NCBI GenBank assembly: GCA_015978205.1
Contig: JADWMM010000002.1
Span: 1-64,000, forward strand
From: Alkaliphilus sp. NP8
Lineage (GTDB): Bacteria; Bacillota; Clostridia; Peptostreptococcales; Natronincolaceae
Reading direction: 5' to 3'
Length of the DNA stretch: 64,000 bases
Each line of letters begins with the position of its first letter. Positions within the stretch are counted from its first letter, which is position 1. The notes below the pieces were generated by a model. It made no database searches. It worked only from the letters and a program-made list of their open reading frames with translations, and had not been told where the DNA came from. Both the position numbers and the translations under genes were made by a program. Positions 19,415-28,809 of the stretch are shown piece by piece.

Positions 19415-22400
19415 TATTCCACCCCCAAGTTAATCATTTCTAAGCTTTCCATAGATATATTAGACTCTAATACTTTCAATAAAGCTGCTACTGTATCTAA
19501 CGATGTTATTACTCCAATAGATGATTCTACAGCTGCTCTACGAATTTTAAATCCATCTCGCTTTGTATCATTTCCTTTAGTTGGTGTATTCACAATTAAA
19601 TCTACTTCTCCACTTTGTATTATATCTAGTATATTTGGTTTTTCTTCTCCTATTTTGTTTACACTTTCTACTGCTATTCCATTACTTTCTAGATACTTTG
19701 CTGTACCCTGTGTTGCCATAAATTTATATCCTTTTTTAGCAAAGTTCTTCGCTAAAGGTAAAAATTCTTCTTTATCTATATCTTTTAATGTTACTAAAAC
19801 TTTGCCATTTTCTTTTAAAATAGGAATCTTTGCAGCTAAACAACCTTTGTATAAAGCTTCTATCCAGTCTTTTCCTACACCTAGAACCTCTCCAGTAGAT
19901 CTCATTTCTGGTCCTAAGCTTACTTCTACTTTAGGTAGTTTTTCCGTAGAGAATACTGGCACTTTTACTCCTACAATATCTGATTCTTTATATAATCCAG
20001 TTCCATAACCTAAATCTTTTATTTTCTCTCCTAACATTACTCTAGTTGCTAAAGCTACAATAGGAACTTCTGTTACCTTACTTATATATGGTACAGTTCT
20101 ACTAGATCTTGGGTTTACTTCTATTATATAAAGCTCATTTTTAAATTCGATAAACTGTATGTTGATCATTCCGTTAACTTTTAGTCCTAAAGCAATCTTC
20201 TTTGTATAATCTTCTATTTTTTCTTTTATTTCTTTTGATATATTCGGACTTGGATATATAGATATACTATCTCCAGAGTGAACTCCAGCTCTTTCTAGAT
20301 GTTCCATAATTCCTGGAATTAATATTTCCTCTCCATCGCATAAAGCATCTACTTCTATTTCTCTTCCTATTAAATATCTATCTATAAGAACTGGGTTTTT
20401 CTTATCTTTATTAAAAGCTTCTCCTAAATATTTTTTTAGTTCTTCCTCTTTAAATGTAATTTCCATACCTTGTCCACCAAGTACATAGGAAGGTCTTACT
20501 AACACTGGATAACCTAATTTCTCTGCTACATTTAAGCCTTCTTCTAAGTTCCAGACAGCTTTTCCTTTAGGTCTTTCAATATTTAAGCTTTCCATTAAAG
20601 CATCAAACTTCTCTCTGTCTTCTGCAGCATCAATCTGTTCTGGTTTAGTTCCTAATATTGGAATATTCATTTCTCTAAAGAATTTTGATAATTTGATTGC
20701 CGTCTGTCCACCAAACTGTAAGATTACACCGTCTGGATTTTCTTTTTCAACAATGTTTAACACATCTTCTTCTGTTAAAGGTTCAAAGTATAATTTATCT
20801 GATATATCAAAATCTGTACTTACGGTTTCCGGATTATTATTAACCATAATAGTTTCGATTCCTGCTCTTCTTAAAGCTAATACACTGTGTACACAGCAGT
20901 AGTCAAACTCAATTCCTTGCCCTATTCTAATAGGCCCTGATCCTATAACCATAACCTTTTTCTTATTAGATATATTTATTTCATCTTCTTTGTCGTAAGT
21001 TGAATAGTAGTAAGGAGATACGGCTTCAAACTCTCCACCACAAGTATCTACCATTTTATATACTGGGTTAATATTAAATTTATTTCTTAACTTGTAAATG
21101 TTCTGTGGACTACATCCAATTAAATCTGCTATTCCCTTATCTGAAAAACCTTGTTTCTTAAGTTTTCTTAACCATTCTTCATTTAAATCTTCTAATTTAG
21201 TTTCTTTTAATCTTTCCTCTTCTTCTACTATTCCTTTTATTTTCTCTACAAAGAATGGATCTACTCCAGTAATTTTACTTACCATGTCTACTCTATAATT
21301 TCTTCTAATCATTTCTGCTAAATCGAACAATCTTTCATCGTCTGGAACTTGAACCCTAGCTTTTAATTCATCTATACTTCGTTTTCTAGAGTTTTTATGT
21401 TCTAAAGAATACTGACCTATTTCTAAAGATCTGATTCCTTTTAACAGAGCTGCTTCAAAGTTATTTCCTATTGCCATAACTTCTCCAGTTGCCATCATCT
21501 TTGTTCCTAAGCTTTTGTTTGCTTCATGGAATTTATCAAAAGGCCATTTTGGTATTTTTATTACTACATAATCAAGAGTTGGTTCAAAACAAGCATATGT
21601 TTTTTTCGTTACTGCATTTTTAATTTGATCTAATCCATAGCCTAAAGCAATTTTAGTTGCGACCTTTGCTATTGGATACCCTGTTACCTTAGAAGCAAGA
21701 GCTGAAGACCTACTTAACCTTGGATTAATTTCTATAACTATATATTCAAAGCTTTCAGGATCTAATGCAAACTGTACATTACACCCTCCTTCTATTCCAA
21801 TTTCATTTATAATATCCATAGATGCACTTCTAAGCATTTGACACTCTTTATGTGAAAGAGTTTGAGAAGGAGCTACTACTATACTATCCCCTGTATGAAC
21901 ACCTACAGGATCCACATTTTCCATATTACACACAGCTATACAGTTTCCATAGCTGTCTCTTATAACTTCATATTCTATTTCTTTCCAGCCTTTAATACTT
22001 TTTTCAAGAAGTACCTGGCTAACTGGACTTAAGTGTAAACCTGATGCTAAAATCTCTTTTAGCTCTTCTTCTGTTTCTGCAATTCCACCACCAGCTCCAC
22101 CTAATGTATATGCTGGTCTTACTATTACTGGGTAACCTATTTGCATAGCAAATTCTAATCCATCTTCTAAATTTGTAACAATAGAACTTTCTATAATAGG
22201 CTGATTTATTTCCTCCATTAAGTTTTTAAATAACTCTCTGTCTTCTCCCTTTTTTATGGAGTTTATTGATGTTCCAATTACTTTTACATTATATTTATCT
22301 AAAATTCCCTTATCATCAAGCTCTACTGCTAGGTTTAGTCCTGTTTGACCTCCCATTCCTGCAATTAAACTATCTGGTCTTTCTTTTTCTATTATCTTTT

Positions 22401-22623
22401 CTACTACTTCTACCTTTAATGGTTCTATATATATTTTATCTGCTATTTCTCTATCCGTCATAATAGTAGCTGGATTACTATTTATTAATACAACTTCTAT
22501 TCCTTCTTCCTTTAAAGCTTGACAAGCCTGAGTCCCTGCGTAGTCAAACTCTGCTGCTTGCCCTATAGTTATTGGTCCTGATCCTATTACTAGTACTTTT
22601 TTTATGCTGTTGTCTTTTGGCAT
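19414..22623 (-). CDS. carB: Carbamoyl-phosphate synthase large subunit
   Basis: It makes carbamoyl phosphate from bicarbonate, ATP and ammonia. At 1069 residues it has the normal two-fold ATP-grasp layout: the first carboxyphosphate half ([24 protein letters not shown]), a middle oligomerisation part and the second carbamoyl-phosphate half ([23 protein letters not shown]). A C-terminal MGS-like allosteric domain holds [20 protein letters not shown]. The ATG at 22623 has GGAGGAG upstream and overlaps carA by 22 bases. All ammonia must come from, or bypass, an unusual CarA (next entry). The large subunit itself looks intact. Confidence 0.97.
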   Translation of the reverse strand: MPKDNSIKKVLVIGSGPITIGQAAEFDYAGTQACQALKEEGIEVVLINSNPATIMTDREIADKIYIEPLKVEVVEKIIEKERPDSLIAGMGGQTGLNLAVELDDKGILDKYNVKVIGTSINSIKKGEDRELFKNLMEEINQPIIESSIVTNLEDGLEFAMQIGYPVIVRPAYTLGGAGGGIAETEEELKEILASGLHLSPVSQVLLEKSIKGWKEIEYEVIRDSYGNCIAVCNMENVDPVGVHTGDSIVVAPSQTLSHKECQMLRSASMDIINEIGIEGGCNVQFALDPESFEYIVIEINPRLSRSSALASKVTGYPIAKVATKIALGYGLDQIKNAVTKKTYACFEPTLDYVVIKIPKWPFDKFHEANKSLGTKMMATGEVMAIGNNFEAALLKGIRSLEIGQYSLEHKNSRKRSIDELKARVQVPDDERLFDLAEMIRRNYRVDMVSKITGVDPFFVEKIKGIVEEEERLKETKLEDLNEEWLRKLKKQGFSDKGIADLIGCSPQNIYKLRNKFNINPVYKMVDTCGGEFEAVSPYYYSTYDKEDEINISNKKKVMVIGSGPIRIGQGIEFDYCCVHSVLALRRAGIETIMVNNNPETVSTDFDISDKLYFEPLTEEDVLNIVEKENPDGVILQFGGQTAIKLSKFFREMNIPILGTKPEQIDAAEDREKFDALMESLNIERPKGKAVWNLEEGLNVAEKLGYPVLVRPSYVLGGQGMEITFKEEELKKYLGEAFNKDKKNPVLIDRYLIGREIEVDALCDGEEILIPGIMEHLERAGVHSGDSISIYPSPNISKEIKEKIEDYTKKIALGLKVNGMINIQFIEFKNELYIIEVNPRSSRTVPYISKVTEVPIVALATRVMLGEKIKDLGYGTGLYKESDIVGVKVPVFSTEKLPKVEVSLGPEMRSTGEVLGVGKDWIEALYKGCLAAKIPILKENGKVLVTLKDIDKEEFLPLAKNFAKKGYKFMATQGTAKYLESNGIAVESVNKIGEEKPNILDIIQSGEVDLIVNTPTKGNDTKRDGFKIRRAAVESSIGVITSLDTVAALLKVLESNISMESLEMINLGVE

Positions 22624-23687
22624 ACTTTTTCTCCTCCTGTCATTTCTAAAAATCTGTCAAATATATATTCTGTGCCGTTTGATCCTGGGCATGTTTCTGG
22701 ATTAAATTGTACGCTGAATATTGGCAGAGTTTTATGCTGCATTCCTTCAACTGTGCTATCGTTTAGATTTACATGCGTAACTATCATTTCTTTAGGTAAA
22801 TCTGATATTCCAACTACATATCCATGGTTTTGAGAAGTTATATAAACCTTATTAGTAATAAAATCTTTAACTGGATGGTTAGAGCCTCTGTGTCCAAATT
22901 TCAACTTAGAAGTATTTCCACCTAAGCTAAGTGCAAGGAGTTGATGTCCTAGACTGATTCCGAATATAGGTTTCTTCCCTATTAACTCCTTAATATTTTC
23001 TACAATATCTGTTAAGTCTTTTGGATCTCCTGGTCCATCAGATAAGAAGATTCCATCTGGATTAATACTTAAAATTTCATTTGGAGTTGCAGTTGCTGGA
23101 AATACAGTTAAGCGACAATTTCTTTTTTGAAAACTTCTTAAGATATTTGATTTAACACCTAAGTCTATTACTGCAATATGTTTACCTTCTCCTTTTATTT
23201 CATAAACAGCTTTACTTGTAACGGATTTAACTGGACTTTCATTATTAAATCCTTTTAATTTTTCTTTAACTTCTTCATCTGTTAATTCTGCTGTAGTAAT
23301 AATTCCTTTCATAGTCCCGTTATTTCTCAATATTTTAGTTAGCGCTCTCGTATCTATTCCTTGTAATCCCATTACTTTATTTTGTTTTAAATATCCATCT
23401 AAATCCATTTCACAGCGCCAATTACTTGGACTTTCACAAAACTCTCTTACTATTAAAGCTTTTACCTGAACTTTTTCCGACTCAATATCTTCTAAGTTAA
23501 TTCCATAGTTTCCTATTAAAGGATAAGTCATCGTAACTATCTGTCCAGAGCAGGATGGATCTGTCAATACCTCTTGATATCCTGTCATTCCTGTATTAAA
23601 AACTACTTCTCCAATACTTTCTCCTATATATCCAAAAGCTTTACCTTCTAAAATACTTCCGTTTTCCAGTATAAGTTTTGCTTTCAT
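22602..23687 (-). CDS. carA: Carbamoyl-phosphate synthase small subunit with a disabled glutaminase site
   Basis: CarA normally hydrolyses glutamine and channels ammonia to CarB. Length (361 residues), the N-terminal [13 protein letters not shown] fold and ITSQNHGY are standard. The class I glutaminase triad is not. The nucleophile motif normally GICLGHQ reads [12 protein letters not shown], giving Ser245 (AGT codon at 22953-22955). The motif normally QFHPE reads [12 protein letters not shown], giving Asn329 (22701-22703); Glu331 remains. GHHGGNHP is GHRGSNHP. The frame is otherwise undamaged. A Cys-to-Ser change at this site is also what distinguishes the ammonia-dependent vertebrate CPS I. 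I infer an ammonia-using synthase in which CarA is structural. Confidence 0.93.
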   Translation of the reverse strand: MKAKLILENGSILEGKAFGYIGESIGEVVFNTGMTGYQEVLTDPSCSGQIVTMTYPLIGNYGINLEDIESEKVQVKALIVREFCESPSNWRCEMDLDGYLKQNKVMGLQGIDTRALTKILRNNGTMKGIITTAELTDEEVKEKLKGFNNESPVKSVTSKAVYEIKGEGKHIAVIDLGVKSNILRSFQKRNCRLTVFPATATPNEILSINPDGIFLSDGPGDPKDLTDIVENIKELIGKKPIFGISLGHQLLALSLGGNTSKLKFGHRGSNHPVKDFITNKVYITSQNHGYVVGISDLPKEMIVTHVNLNDSTVEGMQHKTLPIFSVQFNPETCPGSNGTEYIFDRFLEMTGGEKVCQKTTA

Positions 23688-23700
23688 TTTAATGCCTCCC

Positions 23701-24624
23701 TTATAAGATTTTTTCTATATCTTTTTTCATTTCAATTACTGCCTTGCGACTTGCTAAAGCAAACTCTTTCTCAGTAAATTCATACCTATATTTTTCATTT
23801 TTGTAAGCTGCTATAATTCCTCTAGAAGAATTAATAATTGCTCCTAATCCATCTTCGTTAAAATATCCCTTTAAGTCTTCCGCAGTTGCCCCTTGTGCTC
23901 CGTAACCAGGAACTAAGAAATAACTTCTCGGCATTAACTTACGAATTACTTTTGCCTCTTCTGGGTGGGTAGCTCCTACTACTGCGCCTACTAAGCTATA
24001 TCCTCTTTTTCCTATAACTTCTTCTCCCCATTTATTTACAGAATGCCCAACTTTTTCGTAAAGCTTTTCTCCTCCAATGTCTAAATCTTGAAATTCTCCA
24101 CTATTTGGGTTAGATGTTTTTACTAGTATAAATAATCCTTTGTCGTATACTTTACAGTTACCTATATATGGATTTATTGAATCTACTCCTAAATAAGGGT
24201 TTAGTGTTATTGCATCCTGATTAAAAATTGTATGGCTATTACCTTCTATATCTATTTTCCCTATGTGCCCATTTGAATAAGCCTCTGCAGTAGATGCTAT
24301 ATCGCTTCTTTTTATATCTCCTATTACAATAAGTCCTTTTTCCTTTGCATAGTCTATAGTTTTTATATATGCTTCTAATCCTTCAGGTCCATACTGCTCA
24401 TACATTGCTATTTGAGGTTTTACAGCAGGAACTAAATCGTAAACATTATCTATTATTTCTTTATTAAATCTATAAAAAGCTTCACCTACTGCCCTTGCTG
24501 TTTTTCCGTATACTTCATAAGCGTTATCTTTTATATGATTTGGTATAAAGTTAAGTCTTGGGTCTAAACCTACAACAATCGGTGCTTGTTTTTCCTCTAT
24601 TGTTTCTATTAATTTATCTATCAT
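23701..24624 (-). CDS. pyrF: Orotidine 5'-phosphate decarboxylase (long type)
   Basis: It decarboxylates OMP to UMP, the last step of the pathway. At 307 residues it belongs to the longer PyrF subgroup. VGLDPRLNFIP opens the barrel, the catalytic motif is IGDIKRSDIAST (Lys with following Asp), and VPGYGAQGAT binds phosphate near the C-terminus. It starts 72 bases after pyrC and ends 13 bases before carA, in one operon. Confidence 0.95.
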   Translation of the reverse strand: MIDKLIETIEEKQAPIVVGLDPRLNFIPNHIKDNAYEVYGKTARAVGEAFYRFNKEIIDNVYDLVPAVKPQIAMYEQYGPEGLEAYIKTIDYAKEKGLIVIGDIKRSDIASTAEAYSNGHIGKIDIEGNSHTIFNQDAITLNPYLGVDSINPYIGNCKVYDKGLFILVKTSNPNSGEFQDLDIGGEKLYEKVGHSVNKWGEEVIGKRGYSLVGAVVGATHPEEAKVIRKLMPRSYFLVPGYGAQGATAEDLKGYFNEDGLGAIINSSRGIIAAYKNEKYRYEFTEKEFALASRKAVIEMKKDIEKIL

Positions 24625-24696
24625 ATTTATCCCTCCATTTTTATTTTTTAGAGTTGTACTTTAAATTAAATAATATAGAAATTAGCTGTATATTGC

Positions 24697-25989
24697 TTAC
24701 TTAGTTTTTAACTCTCCATCTTCTACTACAACTTTTCCACTTACTATGGTGTAAAGTGCCTTTCCTTTCACTTTTCTATTGTGAAAAGGACTGTTTTTAC
24801 TTTTAGAAGCGAAGTTATTACTATCTATTTCATATTCTAAGTTTGGGTCGATAATTGTAATGTCTGCATACTTCCCCACACCTAAACTACCTTTTTCTAT
24901 TCCTATTATCTTTGCTGGATTAATTGTCATTTTTTTAATAAATTCTATAGGGCTAAGAAGTCCTGTTTCTACAAGTTCTGTAATTCCTAAAGGTAGTGCT
25001 GTTTCAAGTCCTACAATGCCAAATGGAGCTTTGTGAAACTCTGTATCTTTTTCATCTTTACTGTGAGGGGCATGGTCTGTTGCTATAATTCCTATAGTTC
25101 CATCCTTTAAACCTTGTTTTATTGCTTCAACATCTTTAGTATTTCTAAGAGGCGGATTCATTTTTGCATTTGTAAAACCTCTTTCTACTACTTCATCAGT
25201 TAATGTAAAGTGATGAGGACAAACTTCTGCACTTATATTTTCACCTCTTACTTTTGCTTCTCTAATAAGCTCTACACCACCCTTTGTACTTACATGGCAT
25301 ATATGCAGCTTTACTCCAGTATTTCTTGCAAGTATTATATCTCTTGCTATGATTACGTCCTCCGAATCATTTCCTATGCCTTTTATACCTAACTCTTTTG
25401 ATCTTTTTCCTTCGTTCATTGCTCCACCCTGTACTAAATCAGTATCTTCACAGTGAGAAAACACTGGAATCTCACAAGTTTTAGCTTGCTTCATTGCTTC
25501 TTTTAGTAAATTACTTTTTATAACTGTCTTTCCATCTTCACTAATAGCACAAATTCCTGCCTTTACCATTTCATCTATTTCAACTAGTTCTTCTCCAGTC
25601 TGACTTTTAGTAATGCTTCCAATAGGTACTACATTAACTATTCCCTCTTTTTTACTTTTTTCATTAATGTATTCTACTACCTCTACTGTATCTGTTACAG
25701 GCTTAGTGTTTGGCATACAGCAAATTGTTGTAAATCCTCCTTTTGCTGCACTTTCACATCCAGTTTTAATACTTTCTTTATGCTGAAATCCAGGATCTCT
25801 TAAGTGTACATGTAAATCTATAAGTCCAGGTACTACCCAGTATCCTTTTGCATTTATTACTTTGTCTGCTTCTTCATTAATCTCTGATTGTATATTTACT
25901 ATCTTTTTATTATGAATCAATATATCTTGAACTTTATCTATTTTTGTAGCTGGATCAATAACTCTTCCATTTTTAATTAATAATTTCAT
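24697..25989 (-). CDS. pyrC: Dihydroorotase
   Basis: It cyclises carbamoyl aspartate to dihydroorotate. The 430-residue protein is a type I amidohydrolase with metal ligands in GLIDLHVHLRDPG, HCED, HICHVSTKGG and ATDHAPHS. The start at 25989 (MKLLIKNGRVIDP) has GGGAG eight bases upstream; a GTG three codons earlier would leave no spacing. It is the first structural gene of the pyr operon, behind a PyrR-type leader and terminator. Confidence 0.95.
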   Translation of the reverse strand: MKLLIKNGRVIDPATKIDKVQDILIHNKKIVNIQSEINEEADKVINAKGYWVVPGLIDLHVHLRDPGFQHKESIKTGCESAAKGGFTTICCMPNTKPVTDTVEVVEYINEKSKKEGIVNVVPIGSITKSQTGEELVEIDEMVKAGICAISEDGKTVIKSNLLKEAMKQAKTCEIPVFSHCEDTDLVQGGAMNEGKRSKELGIKGIGNDSEDVIIARDIILARNTGVKLHICHVSTKGGVELIREAKVRGENISAEVCPHHFTLTDEVVERGFTNAKMNPPLRNTKDVEAIKQGLKDGTIGIIATDHAPHSKDEKDTEFHKAPFGIVGLETALPLGITELVETGLLSPIEFIKKMTINPAKIIGIEKGSLGVGKYADITIIDPNLEYEIDSNNFASKSKNSPFHNRKVKGKALYTIVSGKVVVEDGELKTK

Positions 25990-26062
25990 AAGATCCACTC
26001 CCTTTTTAAGTTATACATGGATAAAATCATAATTCTGTATATTTTCTTATTAATTGTAAAAT

Positions 26063-26260
26063 TTAATAAAACAAAAGGACAATGGAAAGATTATAAAAAC
26101 AATAATCTCTCCATTGTCCTAACTTATTAGCTATAAATTGAGAACTTAAAAATACAGGGTTAATTAAATTAATTTTATCCATTTTGCCCTTATTTTTAGT
26201 TTCATTATTTTTTTGTACATTAAAAAACCCATCAAAAAAACACGCAGTGATGAACTCCAT
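26063..26260 (-). CDS. Possible 65-codon leader ORF in the pyrC leader
   Basis: It starts ATG at 26258-26260 behind an excellent GGGAGG site (26268-26273) and runs through the attenuator terminator, stopping at 26063. The peptide (MEFITACFFDGFFNVQ...) resembles no family I know. The ribosome site overlaps the 3' arm of the PyrR hairpin, so PyrR could block it. Translation across the terminator stem would stop it folding. It may equally be an accidental frame; no codon evidence favours either. Confidence 0.3.
   Translation of the reverse strand: MEFITACFFDGFFNVQKNNETKNKGKMDKINLINPVFLSSQFIANKLGQWRDYCFYNLSIVLLFY
26065..26120 (-). terminator. Attenuator terminator upstream of pyrC
   Basis: AGGACAATGGA and its complement TCCATTGTCCT close a long stem (26076-26120), followed on the minus strand by a T-rich tract. 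It lies between the PyrR site and pyrC, as expected for an attenuator. Confidence 0.85.
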
Positions 26261-26270
26261 CTTAATTCCT

Positions 26271-26303
26271 CCCTTTCTGGCCTCACAGGACCACCTTTAA
26301 AGG
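26271..26303 (-). promoter_or_regulatory. PyrR RNA-binding site of the pyrC operon leader
   Basis: On the minus strand GGTGGTCCTGTGAGGCC sits between CCTTT and AAAGGG arms, nearly identical to site 1 of pyrB. Its 3' arm contains the first bases of a GGGAGG ribosome site for the leader ORF. Confidence 0.82.
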
Positions 26304-26354
26304 TCGACAGCGTATTGTCGTTTTCTTATCATATTTTTTTATTTATTTTTTAAC

Positions 26355-26383
26355 AGTTTATCATAATATTTTTCATTGGTCAA
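26355..26383 (-). promoter_or_regulatory. Promoter of the pyrC operon
   Basis: On the minus strand, TTGACC (26378-26383), a 17-base spacer and TAAACT (26355-26360). The transcript would start near 26348 and enter the PyrR hairpin. Confidence 0.6.
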
Positions 26384-26392
26384 TACTTTTTT

Positions 26393-26407
26393 GTCTAATT
26401 ATTAGAC
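26393..26407. promoter_or_regulatory. 15-bp perfect palindrome between pyrC and ydcF promoters
   Basis: GTCTAATTATTAGAC is symmetrical around one base. It lies between the divergent pyr operon and ydcF-like transcripts and could bind a dimeric regulator. No candidate regulator is adjacent. Confidence 0.3.
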
Positions 26408-26478
26408 CTTCCATTATATTTCCTGCTATAATATATCTATATATAATAAAAAATTATTATCCCCTATGGAGGTTTAAT

Positions 26479-27054
26479 ATGAAAACTAAAAAACCTATTT
26501 TTATAATAATATCTTTATGTATTATAATCTTTGCTACTATTCAAATTACAATTATAATAACTCCTTTTCGTGAAAGTCCTAAAAAGTCCGATACAATTAT
26601 TGTACTAGGTGCTAAATTATATGGAGATAAACCTGGACCTATGCTGCAGTATAGGTTAGAAAAAACTCTTGAACTTTATAATAAAGGGTATGGAGATAAA
26701 ATTATAGTAAGTGGCGCCCAAGGACATGATGAGCTAGTTACAGAAGCTTTTGCTATGAAAAAGTATCTTGTAGAAAGTGGTGTGCCTGAAGATATCGTAT
26801 TTGAAGAGGATAACTCATACAGTACTTATCAAAACCTATATTATAGTAATAAGATTATGAAGAAAAAAAACTTAAAAACTGCTATTATAGTAACTAATAA
26901 ATTTCATATTGGTAGATCTTTAATGATTGCAGATCGTTTGAATATAGTGGCAAGTGGAGCACCTACAAAAAATATTCCTAACTTACCTTTAACTATTAAG
27001 TATTATATACGTGAAGTTTTAGCTTATATTAAAGATTTTATATTAGTAAGATAA
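26479..27054 (+). CDS. YdcF/SanA-like DUF218 membrane-anchored protein
   Basis: A 191-residue protein with one N-terminal transmembrane helix (about residues 5-28) and a DUF218 domain. DTIIVLGAKLYGDKPGPMLQYR opens the Rossmann-like fold, followed by IIVSGAQGHDE and VTNKFHIGRS near the end. Family members such as SanA affect envelope permeability; the chemical activity is not known. A GGAGG site precedes the ATG. It is a single-gene transcript ending at the terminator at 27069-27099. Confidence 0.85.
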   Translation: MKTKKPIFIIISLCIIIFATIQITIIITPFRESPKKSDTIIVLGAKLYGDKPGPMLQYRLEKTLELYNKGYGDKIIVSGAQGHDELVTEAFAMKKYLVESGVPEDIVFEEDNSYSTYQNLYYSNKIMKKKNLKTAIIVTNKFHIGRSLMIADRLNIVASGAPTKNIPNLPLTIKYYIREVLAYIKDFILVR

Positions 27055-27068
27055 TTTAAAATAACATT

Positions 27069-27099
27069 AAAAGTCTAGGAGAATTTCTCCTAGACTTTT
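27069..27099. terminator. Bidirectional terminator between ydcF-like gene and POT transporter
   Basis: AAAAGTCTAGGAGAA pairs perfectly with TTCTCCTAGACTTTT. The A and T runs on each side let it work in both directions for the two converging genes. Confidence 0.88.
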
Positions 27100-27102
27100 G
27101 TA

Positions 27103-28461
27103 TTATAATTTCTGTTCTGAAGTTTTTTCATCTTCTACAACTAAACTTTTTAATGGCTTATCCATTAACCAAAGTATTATACCAGAACCAATAGCAATGG
27201 CTGCAATTACAAAGTATACAGTTGAGAATTCAAAATTCAATGTGAACTCATATAACCATCCGTAAGATTTACCTGCAACGAAAACAGCAAGTACCCAAAC
27301 ACTCATCATTCTTGATAATAATCTAGGTGGCGAAAACTTACTTATAAATGAATTTCCAAGTGGTGAGAACACCATTTCACCAAGAGATAATAAAATACCA
27401 AATGCAACTATCCAAATTAATGGTGCAAGATTTTCACCTCTTAGAACATCTGCTGCTGCAAATACTACATAAGACACCCCTAGTAATATCATACCTAAAG
27501 AAGTTTTCTTAAACATACTTAAATCACCTTGTGGTCTTTTAGCTAGTCTAGCCCATACCTTAGCAAGTACTGGTCCTAATGTAATACACATTAAAGCGTT
27601 TAATGAATCAAACCAAATTGTTGGAACTTCAAAATTACCTATCATCCAGTTAGCATGAGGAACCCCGCCTTCTGCTCCCCAGTAGTAATATACAGGCATA
27701 TAAGCTAAATACCAGAATATCCAGAAAATTACTGAGAAAAAGGATACTAATACAATGGCTGCAACTCGTTTCTTTTCAAGAGTTGTAAGTGGCTTCTTTT
27801 CTTCATTTTTTTGTTTTTCTTTAACTTCAGTATCTTTTTCATTATACTTAAATGGCTTTTTACCTGCTTCACCTAAAAATCTCCATCCAAATATAAACCA
27901 AACTGCACCAATGAACATCATAATTCCACAAACTAAAAAGCTAAATGAATATCCTTGACTTTTGGTAAGTAAACCAATAACCGTAGTACCAATGAATGAT
28001 CCAATATTAACAAAAGAATATTGAATAGAAAATGCACTATCTAATTGGTCTTTATTACTAAAAAGTCTACCTGTTATAGCATTTGTTTGCGGTTTAAATA
28101 AACCTGTACCAATAGAAACTAAAATTATCATTAAGTTTACCATAGCAGCACTTGTAGCTTGTGAGCCTATTATATAACCTGCTCCCATTAAAGCCATTCC
28201 GAGTGGAGCTAAGTATCTCGCTCCTATAAAACGGTCAGATACATATGAGCCAAAAATTGGTGCAAGGTAAGTAAAAGCAACTAAGTTTGCAGACATTTTT
28301 GCTCCATCTGCTGGAGAAAGCCCAAGTCCTCCATCTGCCACACTAGCAACTATAAACACTGCTAGTAACCATTTTGCTGAATAGAATGCAAATCTTTCAA
28401 ATGTAAAAGCAAGTGAGCATACATAAAAGCCAAATGGTCTTCTTTGTTTTGTGTTTTCCAT
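27103..28461 (-). CDS. POT/PTR2 family proton-coupled peptide transporter
   Basis: A 452-residue MFS protein with about 12 helices. The start MENTKQRRPFGFY has GGGGG upstream; an earlier in-frame ATG (28485) lacks a site. FTFERFAFYSAKWLL is a variant of the ExxERFxYY proton-coupling motif in helix 1. GSYVSDRFIGARY, VSIGTGLFKPQTNAITG and SIQYSFVNIGSFIG are PTR signatures. It imports di- and tripeptides. It diverges from an Xaa-Pro peptidase and a proline iminopeptidase, so imported proline peptides are likely substrates. Confidence 0.9.
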   Translation of the reverse strand: MENTKQRRPFGFYVCSLAFTFERFAFYSAKWLLAVFIVASVADGGLGLSPADGAKMSANLVAFTYLAPIFGSYVSDRFIGARYLAPLGMALMGAGYIIGSQATSAAMVNLMIILVSIGTGLFKPQTNAITGRLFSNKDQLDSAFSIQYSFVNIGSFIGTTVIGLLTKSQGYSFSFLVCGIMMFIGAVWFIFGWRFLGEAGKKPFKYNEKDTEVKEKQKNEEKKPLTTLEKKRVAAIVLVSFFSVIFWIFWYLAYMPVYYYWGAEGGVPHANWMIGNFEVPTIWFDSLNALMCITLGPVLAKVWARLAKRPQGDLSMFKKTSLGMILLGVSYVVFAAADVLRGENLAPLIWIVAFGILLSLGEMVFSPLGNSFISKFSPPRLLSRMMSVWVLAVFVAGKSYGWLYEFTLNFEFSTVYFVIAAIAIGSGIILWLMDKPLKSLVVEDEKTSEQKL

Positions 28462-28513
28462 TTTTAATCCCCCTTTAATTTCCATTTTAATGTTACTATT
28501 TTAACATTGATTT

Positions 28514-28542
28514 ACTATACCATAATAACATAGAACTTGCAA
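28514..28542 (-). promoter_or_regulatory. Promoter of the POT transporter
   Basis: On the minus strand, TTGCAA (28537-28542), a 17-base spacer and TATAGT (28514-28519). Confidence 0.55.
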
Positions 28543-28737
28543 TTTACACAAGGGAAATTTTCATAATTTTAACTATATTATAAAACAATTACACCGCACT
28601 ATAAAATAATTATATATTTTTTATTAATGTATGAATTTTTTTACTAATATATGAAAAAACAGAGACGAATTAATAAATAGAATTAAAGTATCACAAATAA
28701 ATAATAGCCTAATTTAATTCAATATATTGATATATTA

Positions 28738-28766
28738 TTGACATACTTTCGTAAATATATTATTAT
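28738..28766 (+). promoter_or_regulatory. Promoter of pepQ-pip
   Basis: TTGACA (28738-28743), 17 bases, TATTAT (28761-28766), about 40 bases before the ribosome site AGGAGG. Confidence 0.65.
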
Positions 28767-28809
28767 TTGTAGTATATTCAGAAATTATAAATAAATAGGA
28801 GGTATTATC

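Larger units (their letters stand above)
28486..28809. other. Divergent promoter region between transporter and pepQ
   Basis: It holds one promoter in each direction (28514-28542 minus, 28738-28766 plus) and an inverted repeat AATGTTA/TAACATT at 28489-28508 in the transporter 5' UTR. No gene is seen. Confidence 0.6.

Noticed and set aside
19400-20008. 202-codon plus-strand frame opposite the end of carB
   Set aside because: It is antisense to a conserved region of carB, Ser/Pro/Leu-rich as expected from a reversed frame, and has no family resemblance.
22602-23687. CarA as a pseudogene
   Set aside because: The frame is complete, well translated by its signals, overlaps carB in the usual way, and the rest of the protein is conserved; only catalytic positions differ.
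28489-28508. AATGTTA/TAACATT repeat similar to the one before cas6
   Set aside because: The shared core is short and AT-rich, the spacing differs, and there is no reason for common regulation with the cas genes.
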